DNA from: Thermodesulfobacteriota bacterium
GTDB lineage: Bacteria > Desulfobacterota > Desulfobacteria > Desulfobacterales > Desulfosudaceae
DNA length: 64,000 nt
Direction: 5' to 3'
Assembly (NCBI GenBank): GCA_040753795.1
Contig: JBFMDX010000001.1
Span: forward strand, 434,001 to 498,000
Below, piece by piece: positions 1-9,810 of the stretch. A program made the position numbers and the translations under genes. The notes beneath the pieces are model-generated. The model did not search any database. It had not been told where the DNA came from and saw only the letters and a list, made by a program, of their open reading frames with translations. Numbering within the stretch: position 1 is the stretch's first letter; each line of letters opens with the position of its first letter.

Positions 1-2480
1 TTTCAAGTGCTGCGCCATCTGGCCGGCGGTCTGGTAGCGCGCTTCTGTCTTTTTGGACATGGCCTTGTTGATGATCGCCACCAGCGGTTTGACGATTTTG
101 GGGTTGATCTGCTGCGGGTCCGGGTGCGGCTCGTTTAAAATTTTGTGCATCAGTTCCGCCGGGCTGCTGCCCTTGAAGGGAACTTCACCCGTGAGCAGTT
201 GAAACATCATGACGCCCAGGGAAAAAATGTCGCTGCGGCCGTCCACTTTTTTGCCGGTGATCTGTTCCGGCGACATGTAATAGGGAGTGCCCTTGATGAT
301 GCCGGTCTTGGTTTGAGACGAGGCCGTGATCCGGGCGATGCCGAAGTCGGTGATTTTGATCTTTTCGCCTTTAAGCAGCATGACGTTGGCCGGCTTAATG
401 TCGCGATGAACGATTCCCTTCTGATGGGCATAGTCCAGGCCGTCGGCTATTTCGGCGATGTACTGGATCACCTTGCGCATGGGCAGCAGATTTTTTTTCT
501 TGGTGTATTTATCCAGGTCTTCGCCTTCCAGGTACTCCATGGCGATGTAAGCCAGGTCATGCTCCTCTCCGGCATCGTAAATGGTTACGATGTTGGGGTG
601 GGACAGGGTGCCGGCGCTTTCGGCTTCGCGGAAGAATTTGGCTTTCATCTGTTTAGCCTCTTCCTCGTCAAAATCTTCCGAGAACTTCACGGTCTTGATG
701 GCCGTGGTCCGGTTGATCCGCGGATCCTGGCCGAGATAGACCGTGCCCATGGCTCCCTTGCCCAGCTGCTTGAGGATTTCATAACGTCCCAGGGTCGGCC
801 GGACGCCCGCCGACGCGGTGGCGGCCAGGTTGTCTCCGCCGCCGCCGAAGTCGCCGCCGAAGACCATGGTTTCACTGGCGATGTTCAGCTTTTTCTTTTT
901 TTCCGCCACGTCCTTGAACTTGCCGTCGTGGTCTTCGATGTAGCCGAATACCGCCGCCGCCTTGTTGAATTGCCTTTTGCGCTCGTAATCCAGGGCAAGG
1001 TTATAAAGGATATCCTTCATTTCGCTATCGACCGGTACTTTTCTGAATTTGTCGAAGGCCATGTCCAGCATTCCCTGGGACTGGAACGATATACCCAGCA
1101 TGCGGTTGGTCTGGGCGGATTCGCCCTCGACCTTTTCCTTGCCGGTTTCGGCCATGAAATAACTAATCGTGACCACGCCGATATAGCCGATGACCAGCAG
1201 CAGGAGCGGATAGATTAACTGGACCCATATTCCCTGGATCAGGAAGAGGTAAGCGGATCCGCCGATCAGCAGGCACAGAACCCCAAAAAACGACGCGCCG
1301 GCAATGACGGCCTTGAGCCGGGGGAGGATTAGCGCCACAAACAGACCCAGTATCAGAACGGCGATCAGTTCGCTGACCATTGCCAGCGGCATTTCTTTGA
1401 TAAACTGTCCGTTTAGAACGGACCAGATCACATTGGCGCTGAAATCACCGAAAGAAGTGTCCGGAGAGACCGGCGTGCTCAAGGTGTTGGCCAACCCCTT
1501 GGCCGAAAGAGACAGCAGGACGATTTTCCCTTTGAATATATTCAGGGGGATCTTATCGTTGATGACATCGAAGAAGGAGTAGTGCTTGAAGGCGTCCTCC
1601 CCGGCGCTGTAATTGATCAGCATTTCGGAATAGGCCGTGAGCGGGATAACCATGTCCTTTATTGCTAATGATGAGCCGATGTCGGCCGTAATATCGGCAG
1701 GCATGACTTTCAGGTACCTGGCGGCAATGACCAGGTAATAGGAGGGGATGTATAGGTCATTGAACTGATAAAAGAGCCGCTCCCGGCGATAGGTTCCATC
1801 CAGGTCCGGCGCGCTGTTGATGTGTCCCATGCCCGCGGCCGCCTGCCTGAATGCCGGGATCGGCAGGGTCGCCTCGCTGGCCCGGGGGCAGAGAATGCCG
1901 GCATCGGGCTGAGTGACGGTGATCGCTTGGGCGGCCAGAACCGGATCAATTTGCGTTTCACCGGCTCCGGGGATCAGGTCGTCTTTGAAGAAAACGGGCA
2001 GGGTAACATTTCCGGTGTTTTTCATGGACATGGCCAGAATCGTGTCCCGGTCCAGCCTGGCTCTGGCTTCCTGCATCGACCGGAGAAATTTTTCACGCGC
2101 CGGCCCGGCGGCGGGGTTGGCTTCAAGGAAAATCTGCTCCAGTCGGGCGATCTCCTGCAGGCCGGCATTTTCCTCGGGTTCGCTGTAGATAATATTCAGG
2201 CCGATAACGGCCGGACCGGCCGAGGCGATTTTGTCGATGCACTCGGCGATTCTTGTCCGCGGCCAGGGCCAGCGGCCCAGCTTTTCGATGGATTCGTCGT
2301 CAATGTCGATGATGGCGATACGGTCTATGGTGTCGGCCTGGCGGTTCAGCTTCATCCAGGCGTCGTAGAGCTTAAGCCCTAAAGCATCGAAGAATTCAAC
2401 CCGGAAAAGGGTTAGAAACAGGAAGACAATGGTGACCGCCAGGCCGAAGAAAAGCGTTGGATGTCTCTTTATCAGGTTCA
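1..2480 (-). CDS. CHASE2-domain Ser/Thr protein kinase (C-terminus beyond window)
   Basis: Translating the minus strand from the ATG at 2480 gives an open frame to the window edge (about 826 residues). It starts with one membrane segment, followed by an extracytoplasmic CHASE2-like sensor region, then about three membrane helices (near residues 375-450), a short TPR-like stretch, and a Hanks-type kinase. The kinase shows the glycine loop (GKGAMG), the catalytic HRDIKPAN near residue 691, the DFG of KITDFGIAR, and GTPYYMSPEQ. It would sense a signal outside the cytoplasm and phosphorylate Ser/Thr in cytoplasmic proteins. Family and topology are read from the sequence; ligand and targets are unknown. 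The C-terminal end of the kinase domain lies outside the window. Confidence 0.9.
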
Positions 2481-2567
2481 TGCAGCCTGCCGGAAACGAA
2501 AACTACCTGCCAATATATTTTATTGTGAAATCCCCCTGCGGGTGAGTGTAAATACTTTTATGCTTTG

Positions 2568-2596
2568 ATTATAGAGTCGCGGCCGGGTCGTGTCAA
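2568..2596 (-). promoter_or_regulatory. Consensus sigma70-type promoter for the CHASE2 kinase
   Basis: On the minus strand, TTGACA (2591-2596) and TATAAT (2568-2573) are separated by exactly 17 bp. Both hexamers are perfect. The predicted start near 2561 leaves a leader of about 80 nt before the kinase ATG at 2480. Confidence 0.8.
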
Positions 2597-2629
2597 CAGA
2601 TAAGAATCCACAGAAATAGCGATAAGTTG

Positions 2630-2658
2630 TTGATCAGTTTCGGATTGTCGGCTATAGA
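2630..2658 (+). promoter_or_regulatory. Sigma70-type promoter for the TPR membrane protein
   Basis: TTGATC (2630-2635), a 17-bp spacer and TATAGA (2653-2658) lie just upstream of the gene starting near 2680. It is divergent from the kinase promoter, so about 200 bp serve both genes. Confidence 0.6.
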
Positions 2659-2679
2659 GAATAGTCGCCTGTCAATCAA

Positions 2680-4446
2680 ATGAGAGTGCTATCCATGGAA
2701 AAAAAGTTCCGACCGGAGTTGACGGTAATTCTGATTTTGATTGCCGTCACGCTGGCCACCTATCTACAGGCCATTACTTTCGAACTGGTTCATGCTGAAG
2801 ATTATGTCATTTACAATGAACTGGGAACCCGGCTGAAAGCTTATGGCTTCCCGCTTATGGGAATTTTCCGGATGCCCAGCAACGCCGTTTACCTGGTTCC
2901 CATCCCCAATTTTGTGGCTTTTCTGGATATCTGGCTGTTCGGTGACCGGATCGGCATGCTGCATCTGATGAACGTGATCGCTCATGTCATGAATTCAGTA
3001 CTGGTTTTTATGATCCTTAGACTGGCCTCGGGTTGTCTCTGGCAAAGCGCTTTTGTCGCGGCCCTGTTCGCGCTGCATCCGGTCAACACGGAAAACGTCG
3101 TTTCCTGGTGCCGGGGGCCAACGCTGATTGAGACTTTTTTCTTTCTGCTTACCGTCCTGTCTTATATCTATTACGCCCGAAAACCTTCGAAACTAAGATA
3201 CGGACTGATCGTGCTTTTCATGGTCCTGGCGCTGCTGTCCAAGCCATCGATTGTTTTTTTGTTTTTCACCCTGTTGCTGTTTGATTTCTGGCCCATGAAC
3301 CGACGGCGCTTTGGCAGGGATGAGTCGGTCGCACCCCGGTTTGCGCCCGCGGAACCCGTGAAACTGATTACGGAGAAAATGCCGCTGTTGATTGTCCCGG
3401 TCGTGTGGGTGGGAATTTTCGCCCTGGTTGTCCGTATGGGCCCTGATCTGCCGGTCAATATTCCCCGCCCGGACAATCAGTGGCATCTGCTCAATCTTCC
3501 GGTTTCCTACGTTCTGTATCTATGGAAAATGGTCTGCCCCTCAAGCCTGCCGCTGCATTTTCCGGACTCACCACTGGCCCGGTCGTACGTGATGCCTGCC
3601 TGGCAGATAGGCGGGGCAGCGGTCCTTCTTGCGTTGATAACCGCCGCGGTGATTCATCAGCGGAAAAGGCATCCCTTTCTGCTCACCGGATGGCTCTGGT
3701 TTGTCATCTGTCTGGGACCTTACGCGTTAATCAGCGTAAGCCAGCAGCGGCCGCTGGTTCCCCGATATTCCTATCTTCCCATGATCGGCCTATCCATTAT
3801 TGCCGCCTGGGGCGGGGCGACGGTGTTAGGCAGGATGGGCGTCCGCAGGCTGACGGTCGGAGCCGCGGCTGTTATTGTCCTGGTCGTTCTGGCGGTGACG
3901 TCGTGGACGCAGGCCGGGCGATGGGCGGATAAAATCAGCTACTTCAAGCACGCGGTCGATGTTTTTCCCGGCTGCGAGCAGCGGCGCTCCAATCTGGGGG
4001 AAGTGCTTTACGAAAAGGGCCGGATTGATGAAGCCATTACGCAACTGGAGATGGCGTTGAAGATCAATCCCGATTTTTTTGTGGCGCACAACCACCTGGG
4101 CCTGGCCCTGATGCAACGGGGGGATCGCCAGGGGGCCCGGGACCATTTTGAAAAAGCCATCCGGGCCAATCCCGATTATCCTGAAGCCCATAACAATCTG
4201 GCCAACCTGATGGCGGATATGGGCGATACGGACGGGGCCGTTGCCCATTATAACCAGGCGCTTCGCATCGACCCGTCGCTGTTCCGGGCGCATAATAATC
4301 TGGCCACGGTTCTGCTGCAAAAGGGATTATATGACCAGGCAATTTTTCATTGGGAAACGGCCCTGTCGCTCAACCCCGGCTACCACACCGCCCGGGAAAA
4401 TCTGATCCGGGCAAGACAAATAAAAGAGGCCGGGCCAAGGCGATGA
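2680..4446 (+). CDS. Multi-pass membrane protein with C-terminal TPR repeats (TMTC/DUF1736-like)
   Basis: The 588-residue product has roughly ten hydrophobic helices over residues 1-410, then about four TPR repeats (residues 430-585, with motifs such as NPDFFVAHNHLGLAL). The N-terminal half resembles the membrane part of TMTC/DUF1736 proteins, which are related to GT-C glycosyltransferases, but the usual acidic pair after the first helix appears as HAED. A transfer of sugar from a polyprenyl-phosphate donor outside the cytoplasm is possible but not shown. ATG 2695 (MEKKF) is an alternative start. A second protein of the same layout begins at 62306. Confidence 0.75.
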   Translation: MRVLSMEKKFRPELTVILILIAVTLATYLQAITFELVHAEDYVIYNELGTRLKAYGFPLMGIFRMPSNAVYLVPIPNFVAFLDIWLFGDRIGMLHLMNVIAHVMNSVLVFMILRLASGCLWQSAFVAALFALHPVNTENVVSWCRGPTLIETFFFLLTVLSYIYYARKPSKLRYGLIVLFMVLALLSKPSIVFLFFTLLLFDFWPMNRRRFGRDESVAPRFAPAEPVKLITEKMPLLIVPVVWVGIFALVVRMGPDLPVNIPRPDNQWHLLNLPVSYVLYLWKMVCPSSLPLHFPDSPLARSYVMPAWQIGGAAVLLALITAAVIHQRKRHPFLLTGWLWFVICLGPYALISVSQQRPLVPRYSYLPMIGLSIIAAWGGATVLGRMGVRRLTVGAAAVIVLVVLAVTSWTQAGRWADKISYFKHAVDVFPGCEQRRSNLGEVLYEKGRIDEAITQLEMALKINPDFFVAHNHLGLALMQRGDRQGARDHFEKAIRANPDYPEAHNNLANLMADMGDTDGAVAHYNQALRIDPSLFRAHNNLATVLLQKGLYDQAIFHWETALSLNPGYHTARENLIRARQIKEAGPRR

Positions 4447-4556
4447 CGTCTTGGCCGTCATGGGTGCCCTTCGCGTCGCCTTGTTTTCTGCCAAATGAAT
4501 TACCATGAGGCGTGGCGGCCAGCCGGAACTGCCCGACCGCTCAAGTTTAAAAGAAT

Positions 4557-5999
4557 TTACAGGAATTTGATCCGTCCGGCCGTCAGGATGGCCATTTTCA
4601 GCAGCAACCAGCCGTGATGCCACCGGCTGATATTGGTGAAGCCGTACTTTCTGCGGCGGTAACGGACAGGCAGATCGGTGATTTTAAGATTGAGCCTGGC
4701 CGCGCTCAAGAGCAGGGCAAAATCACCGAAGGGGTCGACCAGGCTGAAATCGCCCGGATCGTTTTTCATGATTTCATAATCTTTTTTCCATAAGGCTTTG
4801 GTGCCGCAGAGCGTGTCCTTGACCGGCTGGCCGAGCAGCCAGGAGAACAGCAGGCTGAAGATTTTATTGGCTATCATATTGAGAAAACGCATGCTCTGAT
4901 TTTCCATGGGATATACCAGCCGGACGCCGTTGATAAAATCGCCGGCGCCGGACACCAGGGCATCGACGAAACGGGACAGGTCTTCGGGCGGAACCGTCAG
5001 GTCGGCGTCCAGGATAATCAGGATATCCCCGGCGGCTTCCTGAAAACCGGCCTTTACGGCATCGGCTTTTCCCTTTCCCGGCTGTTTGATGAGACGACAA
5101 TTGCTTTCAGGCAGTTCAGCGATGGCCTGACAGATGGTTTCGTGGGTTCCGTCGGTTGACCCGCCTTCCACAAAAATCAATTCGATCCTGTATCCCGGGA
5201 TAACCGTCTGTTGCAGCAGATCATGGATGTTGCCGGCTTCGTTTCTGGCGGGAATGATGATGGAAACAAGCGGCGGGCAGGTATTACGGCCCGGGGGAGG
5301 GACCGGGCGGGCAATCATGAAATTGGTCAGCCCCAGCCAGTGGAACGGCGGCAAGTGGAGAAAAAAGCGATTCAACAGCGGTTCCAGCACGGGGCAGGGG
5401 GCCGGAAACAGGATGGCGTTGTGTGAACGAATCTGTTCGAATCCGGCCAGTCTCAGCAGGTTGGTCATGTCCGGGGGGGTCAGCCAGTTCTGTTCCATCA
5501 GATCAGCGGCCAAATGATATTTTCTGGCCAGGTTCAGGGGGATGCGCCACATGTTATTGAAAAAATTAATGATCAGGCGGGTCCCGGCATGGCTGAACGA
5601 CGCTGCCCGGGCCAGGACGGACTGGACATCCCACAGATCATTGACCAGATCCGACAGGATGATGACGTCGAATTTGATCTTCAAGCCGATCTGGTGCGCA
5701 TCGGCGCAGACAAAATCAAGATGGGGATATTTTTCCCGGGCTTTCGTAAGCATGCCGATGGAGAAGTCCACGCCGACCCCCCGCTCCGGATTCAGAGCGT
5801 TTAACAGATCGCCCTGACCGCAACCCAGTTCCAGCACGGTTAGACCCGGGGGAATCAGGGCGCGATAATAACGCGCCAGAAGATGATGGTAAAAGTGACC
5901 GGTGCGTTTTTCTCTGCTCGCGGTGGTCCGGCAGATGCCGTCCCAATGCCGGCGCCTTTGGGCCTGATAGACCTGTCGAGGGGAAGGATTTTCAGCCAT
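4557..5999 (-). CDS. Methyltransferase-glycosyltransferase 2 fusion
   Basis: This 480-residue protein joins two enzymes. Residues about 20-200 form a class I SAM methyltransferase (SAM loop VLELGCGQGD, then VGVDFS and the acidic FVCADA). Residues about 240-480 form a GT2 fold like polyprenyl-phosphate mannosyl/glucosyltransferases (VSIIIPARNE, a GSTDGT motif, the metal-binding DADLTVP, and GTKALWKK). A hydrophobic patch (SLLFSWLLG) may sit at the membrane. It is likely to act on a lipid-linked sugar or a glycan precursor. It faces the TPR membrane protein tail to tail. Domain assignments are clear; the substrate is unknown. Confidence 0.85.
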   Translation of the reverse strand: MAENPSPRQVYQAQRRRHWDGICRTTASREKRTGHFYHHLLARYYRALIPPGLTVLELGCGQGDLLNALNPERGVGVDFSIGMLTKAREKYPHLDFVCADAHQIGLKIKFDVIILSDLVNDLWDVQSVLARAASFSHAGTRLIINFFNNMWRIPLNLARKYHLAADLMEQNWLTPPDMTNLLRLAGFEQIRSHNAILFPAPCPVLEPLLNRFFLHLPPFHWLGLTNFMIARPVPPPGRNTCPPLVSIIIPARNEAGNIHDLLQQTVIPGYRIELIFVEGGSTDGTHETICQAIAELPESNCRLIKQPGKGKADAVKAGFQEAAGDILIILDADLTVPPEDLSRFVDALVSGAGDFINGVRLVYPMENQSMRFLNMIANKIFSLLFSWLLGQPVKDTLCGTKALWKKDYEIMKNDPGDFSLVDPFGDFALLLSAARLNLKITDLPVRYRRRKYGFTNISRWHHGWLLLKMAILTAGRIKFL

Positions 6000-6156
6000 G
6001 GCCTTTTAAAAAAACGGTAAAAGAATGGTTACCGCTATTAATTCTATATTATAAATAAAAATTTTTATATGATTAAAATATAAGCCGGAAGGTTGCAGCG
6101 TAAAGAAACATTTTTCGTTATTCCGGGATGATAAGAACGGGAAAAACTGAACAATC

Positions 6157-8043
6157 ATGAATCGCCATCATGGTGCCCTTCGATCCGGGTTCCTTAAAAA
6201 AGCAGTCGCCGGTCTGGCCAGCGGCGGCCTTCTTGCCTGTTACGGGCTGATTTTTTCCGGGTTTTTCCCCATCGCCAGCGGCGGCCTGGGACATGACTTC
6301 GTGCTGGGCCTGCCGCAACTGCTGGCCGGCTACTTCTGGTTCAGGAACAACGGCCTTTCCTCGGTCCTCTGGTTCTCCCCGTTTATCTGCGGCGGTGTCC
6401 CGGCTTTTCCGCATCCCATCCATTTTTTTTATTCCGTGCCCCAATTTTTGAGTTTTGTCATCGACCCCTTTTCAGCCGTCATGCTGAACCTGCTCATATT
6501 CGCGGCAGCCGGTTTCTGGGGGCACTACCTGCTTGCCCGCCGGTTGTTTGCCGCCCATGCATCCACCTCTTTTTTCTGCGCCGCGGTGTTTCTTTTCAAC
6601 GGATTTTATGCCTATCGATACGTTATCGGTCACTTTCTTTTTCATTCCTTCATGCTGATTCCCTGGTGCGTGCTGCTGCTGTCGGATCCTCGCCTGGATG
6701 AAGGCCGGGATCGGCTCCGGCGGAACCTGGCCGCCGGCACGGCCGTCGCGTTGCTGCTTAGCTATATGGTCTATTCCACTCTTCAAAACCTGATGCCGGC
6801 CGTGTTGTTGAGTATTGCCGCCGCCGGCCTGATTTGCGGCCTGGGGCTTGGCCGGCGTTTTTCGGTTCGGGCGTGGGCAGCGCGTTTTGCCTTTGCCGGC
6901 GTCCTGGCGCTGGGGATATCGGCGGCCAAGTTGAGCGCCGTTTACCATTTTTTACGCCATGTGCCCCGGACCGGCTATGCCCTGCCCCAGTTCACCGGAT
7001 TGGCCGACCTTCTGATCGTTCTTGTCCAGTCGCTTTTCTTTTCACCGGCCTGGGAAAGGGCCAGGCAATCAATGATCAATATGCAGTTTGCATTGAAGCA
7101 GCATGAGTTCGAATTCGGGTTGACGCCCGTACCTCTGGTGATCCTCTGCGTCGGCGGGATTTCTCTGGTCTGGTCTTTGCGGGCAGGGGAGCGCAAGGAT
7201 TTTGCCTGGATGCGGGGCAGAAAAAACCTGACGATACTTGCCGTGATCTTCCTGATGCTGTGCCTGCCGGTGATCCTGAACTACCATACCCCCGCCTGGA
7301 ACCGTTTTTTAAAGACGCTTCCCATTATCGGCAGCAGCACCCAGTGTACCCGCTGGTTCTGTATGTATATCCCGGTCATTACCATTCTGACGGCCATCAT
7401 CGCCGGAAACGTCTCCTGGCTGAAGAAATATCATAAAACGGTCGCCGTAACCGGCGTGGCCGGCGTTCTGCTCCTGAACCTGATCGCGGATAAATCTTAC
7501 TACCGTCAGGAGACATATTCACCGCTGCCCATCATGGCCATGTATTACAATGTCAAACGGGGGCTGTGGGAACCGGTCATTACCGATATCGGCGTCTGTA
7601 CCGATGAGACCGGCCGTCCCGGACTCCCCATTTTCCGGAACGACAGCCTTATCTTCGGTCAGTCCCAGATGCTGTGTTACGATTCCGCTTTTGGCTACCG
7701 GCTTGAGAACCTGCCGGTCAGGCAACTGTCTCCGGGGTCGGTGTTCAAGGAAACAGATGGCTTTTTGAATATTAAGAACCCCGCCTGCTATGTGTTCCCC
7801 GAAGAAAATGGCTGTCGACCCGGCGATCATTTCACGGTCGCGCAGAAAGATCAGGTTGTCGCCTTTACCCGTTACCGGCCTTACGACTTTAAAATGCCGC
7901 CCGCCCAGAAAATCGCCAACCGGTTGACCCTGGCCAGTCTTTTTATGGCTGTTCTTTTGCTGGTCTGGGGCGGCCTCGGCCGGCGGCCGGCTTGCCGGCG
8001 ACAAAAAACTGGGTCCACAGCAGAAAATCCAACTTCGTGTTAA
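6157..8043 (+). CDS. Large multi-pass membrane protein (YfhO/GT-C-like layout)
   Basis: This is a 628-residue protein with about a dozen hydrophobic helices, a roughly 130-residue hydrophilic domain after residue 450, and a final helix near residues 590-610. The layout resembles YfhO-type or GT-C membrane proteins, but no decisive motif was recognised. The ATG follows AT-rich sequence divergent from the methyltransferase-GT2 fusion. Its last 101 bp overlap, tail to tail, the 3' end of the methyltransferase gene on the other strand. Context suggests polyprenyl-linked glycan assembly. Confidence 0.7.
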   Translation: MNRHHGALRSGFLKKAVAGLASGGLLACYGLIFSGFFPIASGGLGHDFVLGLPQLLAGYFWFRNNGLSSVLWFSPFICGGVPAFPHPIHFFYSVPQFLSFVIDPFSAVMLNLLIFAAAGFWGHYLLARRLFAAHASTSFFCAAVFLFNGFYAYRYVIGHFLFHSFMLIPWCVLLLSDPRLDEGRDRLRRNLAAGTAVALLLSYMVYSTLQNLMPAVLLSIAAAGLICGLGLGRRFSVRAWAARFAFAGVLALGISAAKLSAVYHFLRHVPRTGYALPQFTGLADLLIVLVQSLFFSPAWERARQSMINMQFALKQHEFEFGLTPVPLVILCVGGISLVWSLRAGERKDFAWMRGRKNLTILAVIFLMLCLPVILNYHTPAWNRFLKTLPIIGSSTQCTRWFCMYIPVITILTAIIAGNVSWLKKYHKTVAVTGVAGVLLLNLIADKSYYRQETYSPLPIMAMYYNVKRGLWEPVITDIGVCTDETGRPGLPIFRNDSLIFGQSQMLCYDSAFGYRLENLPVRQLSPGSVFKETDGFLNIKNPACYVFPEENGCRPGDHFTVAQKDQVVAFTRYRPYDFKMPPAQKIANRLTLASLFMAVLLLVWGGLGRRPACRRQKTGSTAENPTSC

Positions 8044-8773
8044 ACAGCCTGGTGTTCAGCGCTGCCGCAAGACGCTGGGCAAACCGGGCGGATGTTTCGG
8101 CCAGGCCCGGCAGGTAAAGGCCGGACTTGTGAATTTCCAGCACGGTAAAACCGATGCGGGCGAGACTTTCGTTCAGCCGGCGCGAGGTCATGAGGTTGAT
8201 GTGACCCGTCGGCAGCACCGGTTCGCGATAAATTTTTCTTACCAGAGAGATGACCGGCCGGCGCAGGAGGATGCCGGCCGTTATTTCCAGAAGGCTGAAC
8301 GGCTGAGGGGTGGAAAGCAGAAGGATGCCGCCCGGCTTCAGAACACGGTATATCTCTTTCAGGCAAACCAGACCGCTGTCGATATGCTCCAGCACCTCGG
8401 CGCAGACGACAAGGTCGGCGACATTATCGCGAATCGGCAGGAAACGGGCGTCGCCGGCCAGCCACTGCATGGCCTTGTTTTCTTTGAACCCGGTTTTGAC
8501 CTGTTTGAGAAATTCCGTCTCAAGATCCAGGGCGATGACCGATTCAAAATGCCGGGAAAGCGCCGGCAGCAGGATACCGCAGCCGGTTCCGATATCAATG
8601 ACCGGCCCTTTGGCGCCGGGCGGAAAATAGCGGCCGGCTGTATCGATCAGCCATTGCAGCCGGCTCGTGTGCAGCCATTTCCGGGTGGGGTTGCGGGAGG
8701 TGTAGAGCCCGCGCTGAAGCCGCAGGGCGTCATTGATACCGTCAGTAGCGCTATTCAGCCTTGTTTTTTTCAT
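7943..8773 (-). CDS. Class I SAM-dependent methyltransferase
   Basis: The 276-residue product carries the SAM-binding motifs of a UbiE/type 11 methyltransferase: VIDIGTGCG near residue 60, the acidic end of strand 2 in IALDLE, AGDARFLP, and VVCAEVLEHI followed by LKPGGILLLSTP. Its start overlaps the end of the upstream glycosyltransferase gene by 23 bp, so the two are probably cotranslated. The substrate is probably a sugar or lipid-linked intermediate, judged only from neighbours. Confidence 0.85.
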   Translation of the reverse strand: MKKTRLNSATDGINDALRLQRGLYTSRNPTRKWLHTSRLQWLIDTAGRYFPPGAKGPVIDIGTGCGILLPALSRHFESVIALDLETEFLKQVKTGFKENKAMQWLAGDARFLPIRDNVADLVVCAEVLEHIDSGLVCLKEIYRVLKPGGILLLSTPQPFSLLEITAGILLRRPVISLVRKIYREPVLPTGHINLMTSRRLNESLARIGFTVLEIHKSGLYLPGLAETSARFAQRLAAALNTRLFNTKLDFLLWTQFFVAGKPAAGRGRPRPAKEQP

Positions 8774-9716
8774 CGGGCGCTTTTATTTCACGGATGACAA
8801 ACAGCGGCCTGTTTTTGACTTCCAGGAACAGATGGCCGATGTATTCACTGATAACACCGATCGAAATGAGCTGGATGCCGCCCAGAAAAAGGATCAGCAT
8901 GACCATGGAGGCATATCCGGGCACCCGGCCGCCGAAGACAATGGTATAGACAAAAACGTAAACGCCGTAGCAGAAACCGATGGCGGCGGCGCTGATGCCG
9001 GCCAGGGTCCATATCCGTAAAGGCAGGCGGCTGTAAGACGTGATGGCGTCAATGGCAAAGGCGGTCAGCTGCATATAACTCCACTTGGATTTTCCCCCTT
9101 TGCGTTTTTCCCGTGTATATTCCACAAAGCCTCTGCGAAAGCCGATCCAGTTGATCAGCCCTTTGAAGTAGCGGGTCCGCTCGGTGAACTGCAGGATGAC
9201 GTCAACGGCACGCCGGTCCAGCAGGCAGAGATCGCCGCTGTCCGGCGGCAGATCGCAGTCGGATATCGTCTGGATGAGTTTGTAGAAAATTTTGGCGGCC
9301 AGCCGTCGTATCCAGTTCTCGCCCCTTCGGCGCCTGCGGATACCGATGACGATGTCATGGCCCTGCCGCCATTTTTGCAGCAGGCCGGGGATGATGGCCG
9401 GGGGATCCTGAAGGTCGGCATCGATTACCACCACGGCCTTGCCGGCGGCCCTGCCGATGCCGGCAAACACGGCGATATCTTTACCGAATCTTCTGGACAG
9501 GGAGATCAGGGTGAGGTCGGGACGGTTGCGGCTGATATCCAGGAGAATATCCCAGCTGTTATCGGTGCTGCCGTCATCGACGAAAATATATTCGTGGCGG
9601 ATGTCCTCTGCCGCCAGGGCCTGATCCAGAGCCGGCAGGCAGTCCCGGAGGATATCGGCTTCATTGTAAACCGGTATGACGATAGAAATCGTGGTGTTGT
9701 CAGCGTCTGTTGTCAT
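8751..9716 (-). CDS. GtrB/ArnC-like polyprenyl-phosphate glycosyltransferase
   Basis: A GT2 domain (ISIVIPVYNE at the start, FVDDGSTDNSW, the metal motif VVIDADLQDPP) is followed by two C-terminal membrane helices, the layout of GtrB/ArnC enzymes that load a sugar onto undecaprenyl phosphate at the inner membrane. The frame is open 44 codons further upstream, but the ATG at 9716 is preferred because the GT2 fold begins a few residues after it (321 residues, normal for the family). It shares an overlap with the downstream methyltransferase gene. Confidence 0.88.
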   Translation of the reverse strand: MTTDADNTTISIVIPVYNEADILRDCLPALDQALAAEDIRHEYIFVDDGSTDNSWDILLDISRNRPDLTLISLSRRFGKDIAVFAGIGRAAGKAVVVIDADLQDPPAIIPGLLQKWRQGHDIVIGIRRRRRGENWIRRLAAKIFYKLIQTISDCDLPPDSGDLCLLDRRAVDVILQFTERTRYFKGLINWIGFRRGFVEYTREKRKGGKSKWSYMQLTAFAIDAITSYSRLPLRIWTLAGISAAAIGFCYGVYVFVYTIVFGGRVPGYASMVMLILFLGGIQLISIGVISEYIGHLFLEVKNRPLFVIREIKAPDEKNKAE

Positions 9717-9810
9717 GAGCGGTGCTGTTGATTGATGACGGTATCCTGCCGGAAACAGGATGCATTCGGTTAAGGCAGATGTATCATATATTTTTAATGC
9801 CGGCAAACCT

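Noticed and set aside
145-1218. A 357-codon plus-strand frame opposite the CHASE2 kinase
   Set aside because: The minus strand carries complete kinase motifs in the same region; the plus frame shows no domain.
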